Notes under the pieces: model-generated
Seen by the model: the letters and a program-made list of their open reading frames with translations, nothing else
What the model was told of the DNA's origin: nothing
Databases searched by the model: none
Shown here: positions 7,733-16,351 of the stretch, one piece after another
Numbering within the stretch: position 1 is the first letter of the stretch
How the letters are laid out: every line of letters begins with the position of its first letter
NCBI GenBank assembly: GCA_021155205.1
Contig: JAJNPS010000022.1
Location: 1 to 35,700 of the forward strand
Length of the DNA: 35,700 bases
DNA from: Rhodobacterales bacterium
GTDB taxonomy: Bacteria > Pseudomonadota > Alphaproteobacteria > Rhodobacterales > Rhodobacteraceae
Reading direction: 5' to 3'
Program-made: the position numbers and the translations under genes

Positions 7733-8991
7733 CAGGCAGCCAGACCCTGCCTGATTTCCTCTAGCCCCGGCGCCTTGCCGACGGGACCATAAAGCGCGAC
7801 AGCGGTCTGTGCCGATGTCAGCCGGGCGGCATAGTCGCGCACGCCGGTTGCCGTCACATCGTCGATCTTCTGCACCGCCTCGGCCACGTCGGGCACGCGG
7901 CCCCAGATCGACAGGAGCCGGGCGTTGCGCTCGGCCCGGTTCGACGGGCTTTCAAGACCCATCACGAGGCCCGCCTTCAGCTGGGCGCGGGCGCGCGACA
8001 CCTCGGCTTCAGTCATGTCGTCGGCGGCGCGCTTGATTTCGACCACGGACAGTTCGGTCAGGGCGGCGATCTCGTCGATCGAGGTTCCGGCATAGACAGT
8101 GATCTGGCCGGTATCCTCATAGGCGCCGGACTGGGCAAAGATCGAATAGCACAGACCCCGCTCCTCGCGGATTTTCTGGAACAGGCGGCTCGACATGCCG
8201 CCGCCCATCGCGGTCGCATAGACCTGCGCGGTATAGACATCGGCATCGCGATAGCCGGGGGCCTCGAAGTTCAGCGCGAAATGGACCTGTTCCAGGTCCT
8301 TGATCTCGCGCCGCTCGCCGCCGGAAAAGGCCGCAGGTGCGATCAGGCCGTTGCCGGCGGGCTTCAGCCCGCCGAAAATCTCGGTCGCCAGCGCGACAAG
8401 CTGGTCATGGTCTACCCCACCCGCGGCCGAGACGATCATCTTGTCCGGCCCGTAATGCGCCCTGACAAAGCCCTTGAGATCGGCGCGGCTGAAGTTTGCC
8501 ACCCGCTCCTCGGGGCCAAGAATGGTGCGGCCAAAGGGCTGGTCGGGATAGCTGACCTCGTGCAGCCAATCGAAAATGATGTCGTCGGGGGTGTCCAGCG
8601 CCTGACCGATTTCCTGCAGGATGACGTGGCGCTCGACCTCGATGTCCTTGCTGTTGAAGACCGGGTTCAAGACGATGTCGGCGATCACATCCATCGCCAG
8701 CCCCACATCTGCCGTCAGGACGCGCGCATAATAAGCGGTCATTTCGCGGCTGGTATAGGCGTTGATATAGCCGCCCACATCCTCGATCTCTTCGGCAATC
8801 CGGCGGGCGTTGCGCTTTCGTGTGCCCTTGAACGCCATGTGTTCCAGAAAATGCGCCACGCCGTTCTGTTCGGCCTTTTCGTGCCGTCCCCCGGCGCAGA
8901 CCCAGACCCCGACCGACGCGGACAGAAGGCCTGGCATGTGTTCGGTCACGACGCGCAACCCGTTCGGCAACGTCGACAGTCGCAAGCTCAA
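7732..8991 (-). CDS. M16-family zinc peptidase (processing-peptidase-like)
   Basis: 419 aa pitrilysin-family protein with the inverted zinc motif HFLEH at residues 47-51 and the downstream glutamate region VERHVILQEIGQALD. Sequence and size resemble mitochondrial processing peptidase beta subunit and bacterial PqqL/YmxG-like proteins. There is no signal peptide, so it acts in the cytoplasm or after another export route. The ATG overlaps the thrC stop by 4 bp. Location directly after thrC is, as far as I recall, a conserved arrangement in Rhodobacterales. Substrates are unknown. Confidence 0.9.
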   Translation of the reverse strand: MSLRLSTLPNGLRVVTEHMPGLLSASVGVWVCAGGRHEKAEQNGVAHFLEHMAFKGTRKRNARRIAEEIEDVGGYINAYTSREMTAYYARVLTADVGLAMDVIADIVLNPVFNSKDIEVERHVILQEIGQALDTPDDIIFDWLHEVSYPDQPFGRTILGPEERVANFSRADLKGFVRAHYGPDKMIVSAAGGVDHDQLVALATEIFGGLKPAGNGLIAPAAFSGGERREIKDLEQVHFALNFEAPGYRDADVYTAQVYATAMGGGMSSRLFQKIREERGLCYSIFAQSGAYEDTGQITVYAGTSIDEIAALTELSVVEIKRAADDMTEAEVSRARAQLKAGLVMGLESPSNRAERNARLLSIWGRVPDVAEAVQKIDDVTATGVRDYAARLTSAQTAVALYGPVGKAPGLEEIRQGLAA

Positions 8992-10376
8992 TGCGCAATC
9001 CTTTCGCGGATCAGGCGCTGGATAGCCACCAGATCATTGCCAACCCGCGTAATCCGCTCTGGCCGATGATGCAAGTCGCCCATGCGTTCGGGCAATGCAG
9101 GGCGCTGACCTGTTGCAGCCTCGACCGCATCGGGAAATTTGGCGGGATGCGCGGTGGCAAGGGTGATCATGGGGTTTTCACCCATCAGATCCTCGGCCAC
9201 CTTGACGCCCACGGCAGAGTGGGGGCACAGCAGTTCGCCCGTCTCGGCCAATGTCCGGGCCATGGTGGCGCGGGTCTCATCCTCGGACGCGCGCCCCGAT
9301 GCAAAGGTCGCGCGCAGGGGCGCAAGGGCATCCGGGGCGATCTGGAAACCGCCCGTGGATTTCAGGTCGTCCATCAGCGCCGCAACCGTCTTGCCATCAC
9401 GCCCATAGGCATGAAACAGCGCGCGTTCAAAGTTGGACGACACCTGGATGTCCATCGAGGGGCTGATCGAGGGCCTCACGCCATGGGTTCGGTATTCGCC
9501 CGTCGCCATGGCGCGGTGCAGGATGTCGTTGTGGTTCGTCGCGATGATCAGCCGCCCCAGCGGCAATCCCATCCGCCGCGCGACGTCGCCCGCAAAGATG
9601 TCGCCGAAGTTGCCGGTGGGCACTGTAACTTCCACGGTCCTGTGCGGTGCGCCAAGGGCCACGGCACCGGCAAAGTAATAGACCACCTGCGCCAGAACCC
9701 GCGCCCAGTTGATCGAGTTGACCCCCGCCAGATGCACACCATCGCGAAAGGCAAAGTCGTTGAACATGTCCTTTACGCGGGCCTGGCAATCATCAAAGTC
9801 GCCATCCATTGCCACCGCGTGAACATTGGCCTCGGTCGGCGTCGTCATCTGGCGGCGCTGCACGTCACTGACCCGGCCATGCGGGTAAAGAATGAACACA
9901 TCGACATTGGACAGCCCCCGGAACGCCTCGATCGCGGCTGACCCGGTATCGCCGCTGGTGGCCCCGACGATGGTGATCCGGTCCCCCGATTTCGCCAGCG
10001 TGGCCTGCATCATCTGCCCGATGAGCTGCATGGCAAAGTCCTTGAAGGCCAGAGTCGGGCCGTGGAACAGTTCCATCAGGAAATGGTTCGGGGCCAGTTG
10101 CACGAGGGGGGCGCGGGCCCTGTGGCCGAAACCGGCATAGGCGCGTTCGATCAGCCCGCGAAATTCGTCATCGCCAAAGGTGTCGCCGAGAAAGGGGCGC
10201 ATGACGCGAAATGCGACCTCCTCGTAGGGCAGACCCGCAAGCGCCGCGATGTCATCGCGTGTCATCACCGGGATCGCATCGGGCACATAAAGCCCGCCGT
10301 CGCGCGCCAGTCCGGTCATCATCGCGGCGCGAAAGTCCAAGGTCGGGGCGGTTCCCCTTGTCGAAACATAGTGCAT
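8988..10376 (-). CDS. thrC: Threonine synthase
   Basis: PLP enzyme converting O-phospho-homoserine to threonine. The 462-aa length fits the long bacterial ThrC type. It begins MHYVSTRG, with GGLYVP at 28-32 and the PLP lysine in HGPTLAFKDFAMQ (K112), then a GATSGDTGSAA phosphate-binding loop. Two adjacent ATGs exist at 10379 and 10376; the second is chosen because GAGG is then 6 nt upstream and the family start is M-x-YVSTRG. It follows the SURF1 stop by about 8 bp and overlaps the M16 gene by 4 bp. Confidence 0.95.
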   Translation of the reverse strand: MHYVSTRGTAPTLDFRAAMMTGLARDGGLYVPDAIPVMTRDDIAALAGLPYEEVAFRVMRPFLGDTFGDDEFRGLIERAYAGFGHRARAPLVQLAPNHFLMELFHGPTLAFKDFAMQLIGQMMQATLAKSGDRITIVGATSGDTGSAAIEAFRGLSNVDVFILYPHGRVSDVQRRQMTTPTEANVHAVAMDGDFDDCQARVKDMFNDFAFRDGVHLAGVNSINWARVLAQVVYYFAGAVALGAPHRTVEVTVPTGNFGDIFAGDVARRMGLPLGRLIIATNHNDILHRAMATGEYRTHGVRPSISPSMDIQVSSNFERALFHAYGRDGKTVAALMDDLKSTGGFQIAPDALAPLRATFASGRASEDETRATMARTLAETGELLCPHSAVGVKVAEDLMGENPMITLATAHPAKFPDAVEAATGQRPALPERMGDLHHRPERITRVGNDLVAIQRLIRERIAH

Positions 10377-10384
10377 CATGGCCC

Positions 10385-11056
10385 TCACGCCGTCCGCCGC
10401 CTGATACGCCAGATGAGGTAGATTGTCATCCCCACCCACACCAGGGCCAGCGAAAACCAGGTCACGGCATAGGTCAGGTGATCATTCGGGATCTTGGCCG
10501 TGTCGACGGGGATCGCCACCAGCGCCGGGTCGGCCGGATCGACGGCCCGGGCGACGACCATCACGGCTTCGGTCTGCAACGCCGCCGCCATTGCGGGCAC
10601 GTCGCGCGCGAACCACAGGCCGGTCTTGGTGTCGGGCGCTGGGGTGTAGCTGTCGACCTCATCCGGCCAGTGCAGGTTGCCACGGATGCGGGCGGGGCCA
10701 AGGGCGGCCTGTGCCGTCTTTTCGATGGGCAGAAAGCCCCTGTCGACCAGGATGCGCCGCCCGTCCGTGGTCTGCAGCACATCGATCAGGCGGTAGCCCG
10801 CGCCGATCTGTTTCAGGCTGGCCAGCACGCGCAGGCCCTGCCCGGTAAAGCGGCCCTCGACGATGACCGGCAGGTACTGGTCGCGCGCGAGGTCCGGTTC
10901 GCCAGGCAGCGCCACCGGATCGGCGGAAATCCTGGTCTCGATTTCCGCCAGGATGCCTTCCTTCCAGGCCATCCGCTGCACCTGCCAGATGCCGAGGCCG
11001 ATCAGGACCGCAGCCCCGGACAAACCCAGAAGGATGGCAAAGACATAGCGGCGCAT
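10385..11056 (-). CDS. SURF1-family cytochrome oxidase assembly protein
   Basis: 223 aa inner-membrane protein with one transmembrane helix at each end (about residues 5-22 and 195-215) and a periplasmic loop, the SURF1/Shy1 layout. GLGIWQVQRMAWKE near the N-terminus and VDRGFLP in the middle are family segments. SURF1 helps insert heme a into subunit I of aa3 oxidase. It is the downstream member of the ctaC-ctaE operon here. A GC-rich 8-bp hairpin separates it from ctaE. Confidence 0.93.
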   Translation of the reverse strand: MRRYVFAILLGLSGAAVLIGLGIWQVQRMAWKEGILAEIETRISADPVALPGEPDLARDQYLPVIVEGRFTGQGLRVLASLKQIGAGYRLIDVLQTTDGRRILVDRGFLPIEKTAQAALGPARIRGNLHWPDEVDSYTPAPDTKTGLWFARDVPAMAAALQTEAVMVVARAVDPADPALVAIPVDTAKIPNDHLTYAVTWFSLALVWVGMTIYLIWRIRRRTA

Positions 11057-11075
11057 GGGTTTTCCCTGAATGAAG

Positions 11076-11102
11076 CGGGCGCGACCCGCACGGCCGCGCC
11101 CG
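11076..11102. other. GC-rich hairpin between ctaE and SURF1 gene
   Basis: CGGGCGCG (11076-11083) and CGCGCCCG (11095-11102) form a perfect 8-bp stem with an 11-nt loop in the 76-bp gap. No T-tract follows on the minus strand, so processing or partial attenuation is likelier than full termination. Confidence 0.4.
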
Positions 11103-11132
11103 ACAAACCGTTTTGTTCAGCCCATGCGACGC

Positions 11133-11933
11133 TTAGCGACCCCAGACATAGATCGACGCGAACAGGAACAGCCAGACCACGTCAACGAAATGCCAGTACC
11201 AGGCGGCGGCCTCGAACCCGATATGCTTGTCCGGGGTAAAATGGCCTTTGAGCGCGCGGATCAGGCAGACGGTCAGGAAGATCGTGCCGATGATGACGTG
11301 AAAGCCGTGAAAGCCCGTCGCCATGAAGAAGTTGGCGCCATAGATGTTGCCGGCAAAGCCAAAGGCGGCCTCGCTGTATTCGTAGGCCTGAAGAACGGTA
11401 AAGAAGATCCCCAGAAGGATCGCCAGGATCAGCCCGTTCACCAGGTCCTTGCGGTTGTTTTCATGCACAAGCGCATGATGCGCCCAGGTCGCCGCCGCAC
11501 CCGAGCACAACAGGATCAGCGTGTTGATCAGGGGCAGGTGCCAGGGGTCCAGCGTCTCGATCCCGGCGGGCGGCCAGACGCCGTCCACCGCAGGCGACAA
11601 CGGTCCCATCGGGTACATCGCATGCTTGAAGAACGACCAGAACCAGGCCGCAAAGAACATCACCTCGGACATGATGAACATGATGAAGCCATAGCGCAGG
11701 CCGATGCTGACCACGGGCGTATGATCACCCGCATGCGCCTCGTCGATCACGTCCGACCACCAGGCGAACATCACATAAAGGACCAGCGCAAGGCCGATCA
11801 GGCCCAGCCAGGGGCCATAGTCGTTCATCCACAGAACCGCGCCGAACAGCATGATAAAACCGCCGAGAGCGCCCAGAAAGGGCCAGATCGACGGTGGCAG
11901 GATGTGGTAGTCGTGGTTCTTTGCGTGGGCCAT
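11133..11933 (-). CDS. ctaE: Cytochrome c oxidase subunit III
   Basis: 266 aa with about seven hydrophobic helices, the usual size for subunit III of aa3-type oxidase. Characteristic segments are KNHDYHILPPSIWPF at the start, WWSDVIDEAHAGDHT, SEVMFFAAWFWSFF and ATGFHGFHVIIGT, ending YWHFVDVVWLFLF. It stabilises the core oxidase and binds lipid near the D-channel mouth. It is downstream of ctaG, 30 bp away. The subunit I gene (ctaD) is not in the window, as in Paracoccus-type genomes where it is unlinked. Confidence 0.96.
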   Translation of the reverse strand: MAHAKNHDYHILPPSIWPFLGALGGFIMLFGAVLWMNDYGPWLGLIGLALVLYVMFAWWSDVIDEAHAGDHTPVVSIGLRYGFIMFIMSEVMFFAAWFWSFFKHAMYPMGPLSPAVDGVWPPAGIETLDPWHLPLINTLILLCSGAAATWAHHALVHENNRKDLVNGLILAILLGIFFTVLQAYEYSEAAFGFAGNIYGANFFMATGFHGFHVIIGTIFLTVCLIRALKGHFTPDKHIGFEAAAWYWHFVDVVWLFLFASIYVWGR

Positions 11934-11963
11934 GATGGTGTGGCTTTCCTTAAGGTCTGGGTC

Positions 11964-12533
11964 TCAGTTCACCGGGACGGGCTTTGCGGTTGCGCGCGCG
12001 GCCTGTTCCGCAGTCAGCGGCGTTTCGTGAAAGGTGTAGGACAGCGTGATCGTGCGCAAGTCCTTTGCCTCGGGGTCATCGACGATTGCGGGGTCGACGT
12101 AAAAGCTGACCGGCATGCGGACCCGTTCGCCCGGCTGCAGGATCTGCTCCCGAAAACAGAAGCATTCGATCTTGGTGAAATATCCGCCTGCCGAATAGGG
12201 AAACACATTATAGCTGGCAGTGCCCGCGACGGGCCGGTCGGTCGGGTTGTAGGCCTCGTAATAGGCGAGGTTGGTTTCGCCGATCCTGACCGTCATCTGA
12301 TATTCGACAGGTCTGAAATCCCACGGCATCCCGGCCTCTTTCGAGGCGTCGAAGTTGATCTTCATCGTGCGGTCCAGGATGATGTCCTGCCCGGCATCGG
12401 CGACGCCGGTGGTGCCGCCAAAGCCCGTCACCTTGCAGAACCAGTTGTAGAAGGGAACCGCCGCAAAGGACAGGGACGCCATGACTGCGACCATGCCCAC
12501 CAGACCAAGTGCTGTCTTGCGGTGCGGCGTCAT
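11964..12533 (-). CDS. ctaG: Cytochrome c oxidase assembly protein CtaG/Cox11
   Basis: 189 aa with one N-terminal membrane helix (about residues 8-25) and a periplasmic immunoglobulin-like domain. The conserved PFYNWFCKVTGFGG is at 27-40 and the copper-binding CFCF at 124-127. It delivers copper to the CuB site of subunit I. The start codon overlaps the stop of the preceding 69-aa gene by 4 bp (ATGA). Confidence 0.95.
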   Translation of the reverse strand: MTPHRKTALGLVGMVAVMASLSFAAVPFYNWFCKVTGFGGTTGVADAGQDIILDRTMKINFDASKEAGMPWDFRPVEYQMTVRIGETNLAYYEAYNPTDRPVAGTASYNVFPYSAGGYFTKIECFCFREQILQPGERVRMPVSFYVDPAIVDDPEAKDLRTITLSYTFHETPLTAEQAARATAKPVPVN

Positions 12534-12739
12534 GGCGCGGGGGCCTTGGGCGACGGCTCGACCGGCACCATTTCAGGGCGCTCCTGATTGTCATAGGCCT
12601 GCATGGGATCGCCGCGCGTGACCTTGACCACGGTCAGCGCAAAGACGGTGCCGATCAGGCCGAACAGGGTCAGGCCGACCCCCAGATTGCGCCCGAACCG
12701 GCGCCGGTGCATTTCGTGCGGAGGGCGAAAGTCCGACAT
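12530..12739 (-). CDS. Small single-helix membrane protein of the cta operon
   Basis: 69 aa: a basic N-terminus with HEMHRRRFGRN, one transmembrane helix (about 19-40, GVGLTLFGLIGTVFALTVVKV) and a proline-rich tail. A small open frame in this position is known in Paracoccus-type cta operons and is sometimes annotated as CoxF or a cytochrome oxidase assembly protein; I do not assign a function. The start shares one base with the ctaB stop (TGATG) and its stop overlaps the ctaG start by 4 bp, so it is translated with both. Confidence 0.8.
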   Translation of the reverse strand: MSDFRPPHEMHRRRFGRNLGVGLTLFGLIGTVFALTVVKVTRGDPMQAYDNQERPEMVPVEPSPKAPAP

Positions 12740-13671
12740 CACCAGCCCCCGAAGCCATAAGGCCGCAAGGCCGCCTCGGCCAGGAACGCGCCGAAATGCA
12801 GGAAAAGGTACACAAGCGAGAACCGGAACACCGCTTTTTCGACGGCGTATCTGTCCGCCTCTGCCTGCACCTCGTCGCGGCGGAGGATGCGCCAGGCCCC
12901 GATCAGGAACCAGGCGTTCAACCCGACAGACACCGCCAGCGTCAAGGGACCGCCGATCGGGGTCAGCGCGGCGGCAATGCCGACAGGGGCCAGCAGGACC
13001 GTGTAGGCAAAGATGTGGCGGCGGGTCGATTTGCGGCCATGCGTCACCGTCAGCATCGGCACGCCCGCCGTGTGGTAGTCCTCTTTCATGAACAGCGCCA
13101 GCGCCCAGAAATGCGGCGGCGTCCACATGAAGATCAGCGCGAACATCAACAGGCTTTCGAGCGAGACGCCCCCGGTCGCGACCGCCCAGCCGATCATCGG
13201 GGGAAAGGCACCGGCCGCCCCGCCGATCACGATGTTCTGCGGGGTGCTGCGTTTCAGCCACATCGAATAGACGACCGCATAGAACAGGATCGTGAAGGCC
13301 AGAAGTCCCGCCGCAAAGAGATTGGCCGCAAGGCCGAGCATGACGACCGCGATGCCCGACAGCGCAAGCCCCAGCCCCAGCGCCTCGCCGGGCTGCACCT
13401 TGCCGGCCGGAATGGGCCGCGACCGTGTCCGCTTCATCACCGCGTCGATATCGGCGTCCCACCACATGTTCAGCGCGCCCGACGCCCCTGCCCCAAGCGC
13501 AATGAACAGGATCGAGGCCACCGCCACCACCGGATGCACACCCACCGGCGCGACCAGGAGGCCGACCAGGGCGGTAAAGACGACCAGCGACATGACGCGC
13601 GGCTTCAACAGCTGCACGTAGTCGCCGAAACCTGCTTCTTGGACCGCGTCAAAGGTCCGGCTGTCCGCCAT
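12739..13671 (-). CDS. ctaB: Protoheme IX farnesyltransferase
   Basis: 310 aa polytopic UbiA-family prenyltransferase that makes heme O from heme B, the first step to heme A for the aa3 oxidase. The first aspartate-rich motif is NMWWDADID (N68, D72, D76) followed by RTRSRPIPAG. The LKPRVMSLV segment near residue 22 is diagnostic of CtaB/CyoE. ATG at 13671 is preceded by GGAAAG, 8 nt upstream; the longer frame adds a non-conserved leader and is rejected. It sits 73 bp after ctaC. Confidence 0.95.
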   Translation of the reverse strand: MADSRTFDAVQEAGFGDYVQLLKPRVMSLVVFTALVGLLVAPVGVHPVVAVASILFIALGAGASGALNMWWDADIDAVMKRTRSRPIPAGKVQPGEALGLGLALSGIAVVMLGLAANLFAAGLLAFTILFYAVVYSMWLKRSTPQNIVIGGAAGAFPPMIGWAVATGGVSLESLLMFALIFMWTPPHFWALALFMKEDYHTAGVPMLTVTHGRKSTRRHIFAYTVLLAPVGIAAALTPIGGPLTLAVSVGLNAWFLIGAWRILRRDEVQAEADRYAVEKAVFRFSLVYLFLHFGAFLAEAALRPYGFGGW

Positions 13672-13744
13672 CGTTGTTTCTTTCCCAGGGCCGCATGCGC
13701 GGCAGGCCGTCACGGCATCATATCGCCGCAGCGCCGGTCAAACT

Positions 13745-14665
13745 TCAGTCGTTCTGCGCCACCGTCACCGGCTTTGCCCCGGCCGTGGCATCCGACAGCA
13801 CGATCTCGCCCGTCTTTGCCTTGGCGAGCCATTGATCATACACTTCCTGACTGACCACCTTGACGGTAATCGGCATGTAGGCATGCGAGATGCCGCACAG
13901 TTCGGAGCACTGGCCGAAATAGATGCCCTCGCGGTCGGCCCTGAACCACAGTTCGGCCAGACGGCCCGGCACGCCGTCCTGCTTGACCCCAAAGGCCGGC
14001 ATGGCCCAGGAATGTATCACGTCCGCACCCGTGACCTGCATCACCACGGTCTTGCCTACGGGTACCACGACGGCGGTGTCGGTCGCCAGCAGGAACTCTT
14101 TTTTGGAGTACCCTGCCGCGACCAGCTGCGCCTCCACCTCGGGGGTCAGGCGATTGTCGCCGCCGGTGGCCGGGCTGCCGATCATGTAGCTGTCAAAGGC
14201 CACATCCTGTCCGACATATTCATAACCCCAGTACCATTGGTAGCCGGTCGCCTTGATGGTCAGGTCAGCCTCGGGGATTTCCTGTTCCTCGAACAGGACA
14301 GGCAATGAGAACGCCCCGATAAAGACCAGGATCACGATCGGAATCACCGTCCAGGTGATTTCGACCGGGGTGTTGTGGGTGAATGTCGCGGGCGTCGGGT
14401 TGGCGCGGCGGTTATAGCGGATGATGCACCAGACCAGCAGGACGGTCACAAACACCACAATGACGCCCATGATGATGTTCAGCATGTAGTCCAGCGCCTG
14501 CAGGTCCCGCGCCGCCGGTGTCACGGCAGGCTGGAAGCCTGTCACCTTGTCGACAGGCCGACCCACGATCTCAAGCCCGCTTTGTGCAAACGCCGCAACC
14601 GCGACCCCAAGGGTCAGCCCGATGGTTGCAATCCCCGCCAGAATTCTGTGACGCATCTTCCTCAT
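13745..14665 (-). CDS. ctaC: Cytochrome c oxidase subunit II
   Basis: 306 aa secreted/membrane subunit that takes electrons from cytochrome c. It has a signal sequence (cut near AAFA-QSG, residue 28), two transmembrane helices (about 62-83 and 104-122), the aromatic electron-entry stretch GYQWYWGYEY (141-150) and the complete CuA site: H218, C253, E255, C257, H261, M264. ATG at 14665 has AAGGAAC 8 nt upstream; ATG at 14656 is an alternative. It heads the minus-strand oxidase operon and diverges from tldD. Confidence 0.96.
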   Translation of the reverse strand: MRKMRHRILAGIATIGLTLGVAVAAFAQSGLEIVGRPVDKVTGFQPAVTPAARDLQALDYMLNIIMGVIVVFVTVLLVWCIIRYNRRANPTPATFTHNTPVEITWTVIPIVILVFIGAFSLPVLFEEQEIPEADLTIKATGYQWYWGYEYVGQDVAFDSYMIGSPATGGDNRLTPEVEAQLVAAGYSKKEFLLATDTAVVVPVGKTVVMQVTGADVIHSWAMPAFGVKQDGVPGRLAELWFRADREGIYFGQCSELCGISHAYMPITVKVVSQEVYDQWLAKAKTGEIVLSDATAGAKPVTVAQND

Positions 14666-14833
14666 CCCGTTCCTTGGCGCGGACGCGGCCGGCCACGGCA
14701 GGTTCTGCCGACAGATCGGCACCCCCCGTTGTTTACATGCCCCCTAGAACCATATTAGGGGCGGGACGACAAGCAAAACCGTTGCGGCAAAGTAGCGCCG
14801 CATGCCCTTAGGCGAACATACAAAGGCCCTGCC
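14666..14833. promoter_or_regulatory. Divergent ctaC/tldD promoter region
   Basis: This 168-bp gap must drive both the oxidase operon and tldD. On the plus strand TTGTTT, an 18-bp spacer and TATTAG (about 14730-14759) make a fair sigma-70-like pair for tldD. A CCCCTA/TAGGGG dyad flanks the -10. No clear promoter was found for ctaC. Confidence 0.35.
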
Positions 14834-16255
14834 ATGACCCATGACCGCTTTGACCCCTTTGCGACCCATCTCGATGCCGAGGGGGCGCTGGAGATCCTGC
14901 GCCGGGCGACCGCTGGGGCGGATGATGGCGAACTGTTCCTCGAACGCAGCCGGGGCGAGACGATCCTGATGGATGACGGGCGCATCAAGACCGCGAATTA
15001 CGAGGCGCATGAAGGGTTTGGCCTGCGCGCCGTGCGCGGCGAGGTGGCAGGCTATGCCCATTCCACCGAGATTTCCGAGGCCGCGCTGATCCGCGCCTCG
15101 GCCACGGCGCGGCTGGCGGTGGGCGATGGCGGTGGCACCATGGCGCCGCCGCCGCCCGGCACCAACCGCCACCTTTACGGCGGCATGGACCCCACCGCGG
15201 ACACCGCCTTTGCCGTCAAGATCGACCTTCTGCGCGAGATCGACGCCTATGCCCGCGCGCTCGACCCGCGTGTGGTGCAGGTCACGGCCTCGGTCGGCGC
15301 CAGCCTGCAAGAGGTGGAGATCCTGCGCCCCGAAGGCCTGCGCCTGTCGGATGCCCGCCCGATGGCGCGGATGAACATCTCGGTCATCCTCGAGGAGAAC
15401 GGTCGCCGCGAATCCGGCGGGACGGGCGGCGGCGGCCGATACGGCATGGCGGGCCTGCTGGCCGCAGATCGCTGGAAGCCGATGGTGGCCGAGGCGTTGC
15501 GCATCGCGCGGGTGAACCTGGGCGCGACCCCGGCCCCGGCGGGCGTGATGGAGGTGGTCCTCGGGCCTGGCTGGCCCGGCATCCTGCTGCACGAGGCGAT
15601 CGGCCACGGGCTTGAAGGCGACTTCAACCGCAAGAAAAGTTCGGCCTTCTGCGGCCTGATGGGTCAGCAGATCGCGTCCAGGGGCGTCACGGTGCTGGAT
15701 GACGGCACCCTGCCCGACCGGCGCGGATCGCTGACATTCGATGACGAGGGGACCCCTTCGGCCCGCAACGTGCTGATCGAGGACGGCGTGCTGACAGGCT
15801 ACATGCAGGACCGCCAGAATGCCCGTCTGATGGGGGTGGCCCCGACCGGCAACGGCCGGCGTGAAAGCTTTGCCCATATCCCGATGCCGCGCATGACCAA
15901 CACCTACATGCTGGCGGGCAAGGACGATCCGGCGGGGATCGTGGCCAGCCTTCGGGACGGCATCTACGCCGTGGGCTTTGGCGGCGGCCAGGTCGACATC
16001 ACCAATGGCAAGTTCGTCTTTTCCTGCACCGAGGCCTACCGCGTCAGGAACGGCAAGGTCGGCGAGGCGATCAAGGGGGCGACCCTGATCGGCGACGGCG
16101 CGACCGCGCTGAAAGGCATCCGCGCCATCGGCAATGACCTGGCGCTGGACCCCGGCATCGGCAATTGCGGCAAGGCCGGGCAATGGGTGCCGGTCGGCGT
16201 CGGCCAGCCCACGCTGATGATCGGCGGGCTGACGGTGGGGGGATCGGCGGCCTAG
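14834..16255 (+). CDS. tldD: Metalloprotease TldD
   Basis: 473 aa, the normal size. The zinc motif HEAIGHGLEGD at 253-263 supplies H253, E254 and H258 (HExxxH), and the C-terminal cysteine region GNCGKAGQ is present. TldD acts with TldE (PmbA) as a cytosolic heterodimeric protease that degrades unfolded peptides and matures some microcins; no tldE lies in the window, which is usual. It is divergent from ctaC, an arrangement I recall as common in Rhodobacterales. Confidence 0.95.
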   Translation: MTHDRFDPFATHLDAEGALEILRRATAGADDGELFLERSRGETILMDDGRIKTANYEAHEGFGLRAVRGEVAGYAHSTEISEAALIRASATARLAVGDGGGTMAPPPPGTNRHLYGGMDPTADTAFAVKIDLLREIDAYARALDPRVVQVTASVGASLQEVEILRPEGLRLSDARPMARMNISVILEENGRRESGGTGGGGRYGMAGLLAADRWKPMVAEALRIARVNLGATPAPAGVMEVVLGPGWPGILLHEAIGHGLEGDFNRKKSSAFCGLMGQQIASRGVTVLDDGTLPDRRGSLTFDDEGTPSARNVLIEDGVLTGYMQDRQNARLMGVAPTGNGRRESFAHIPMPRMTNTYMLAGKDDPAGIVASLRDGIYAVGFGGGQVDITNGKFVFSCTEAYRVRNGKVGEAIKGATLIGDGATALKGIRAIGNDLALDPGIGNCGKAGQWVPVGVGQPTLMIGGLTVGGSAA

Positions 16256-16351
16256 CAAGGGGCTGCCGGGCCGCCCCGCTTTCGCGGCCGCTCGCGATTG
16301 TGCTAGGCTGACCAGCAACCGAACAGCGTCACCCAGCGGAAAGAGGGCGAA

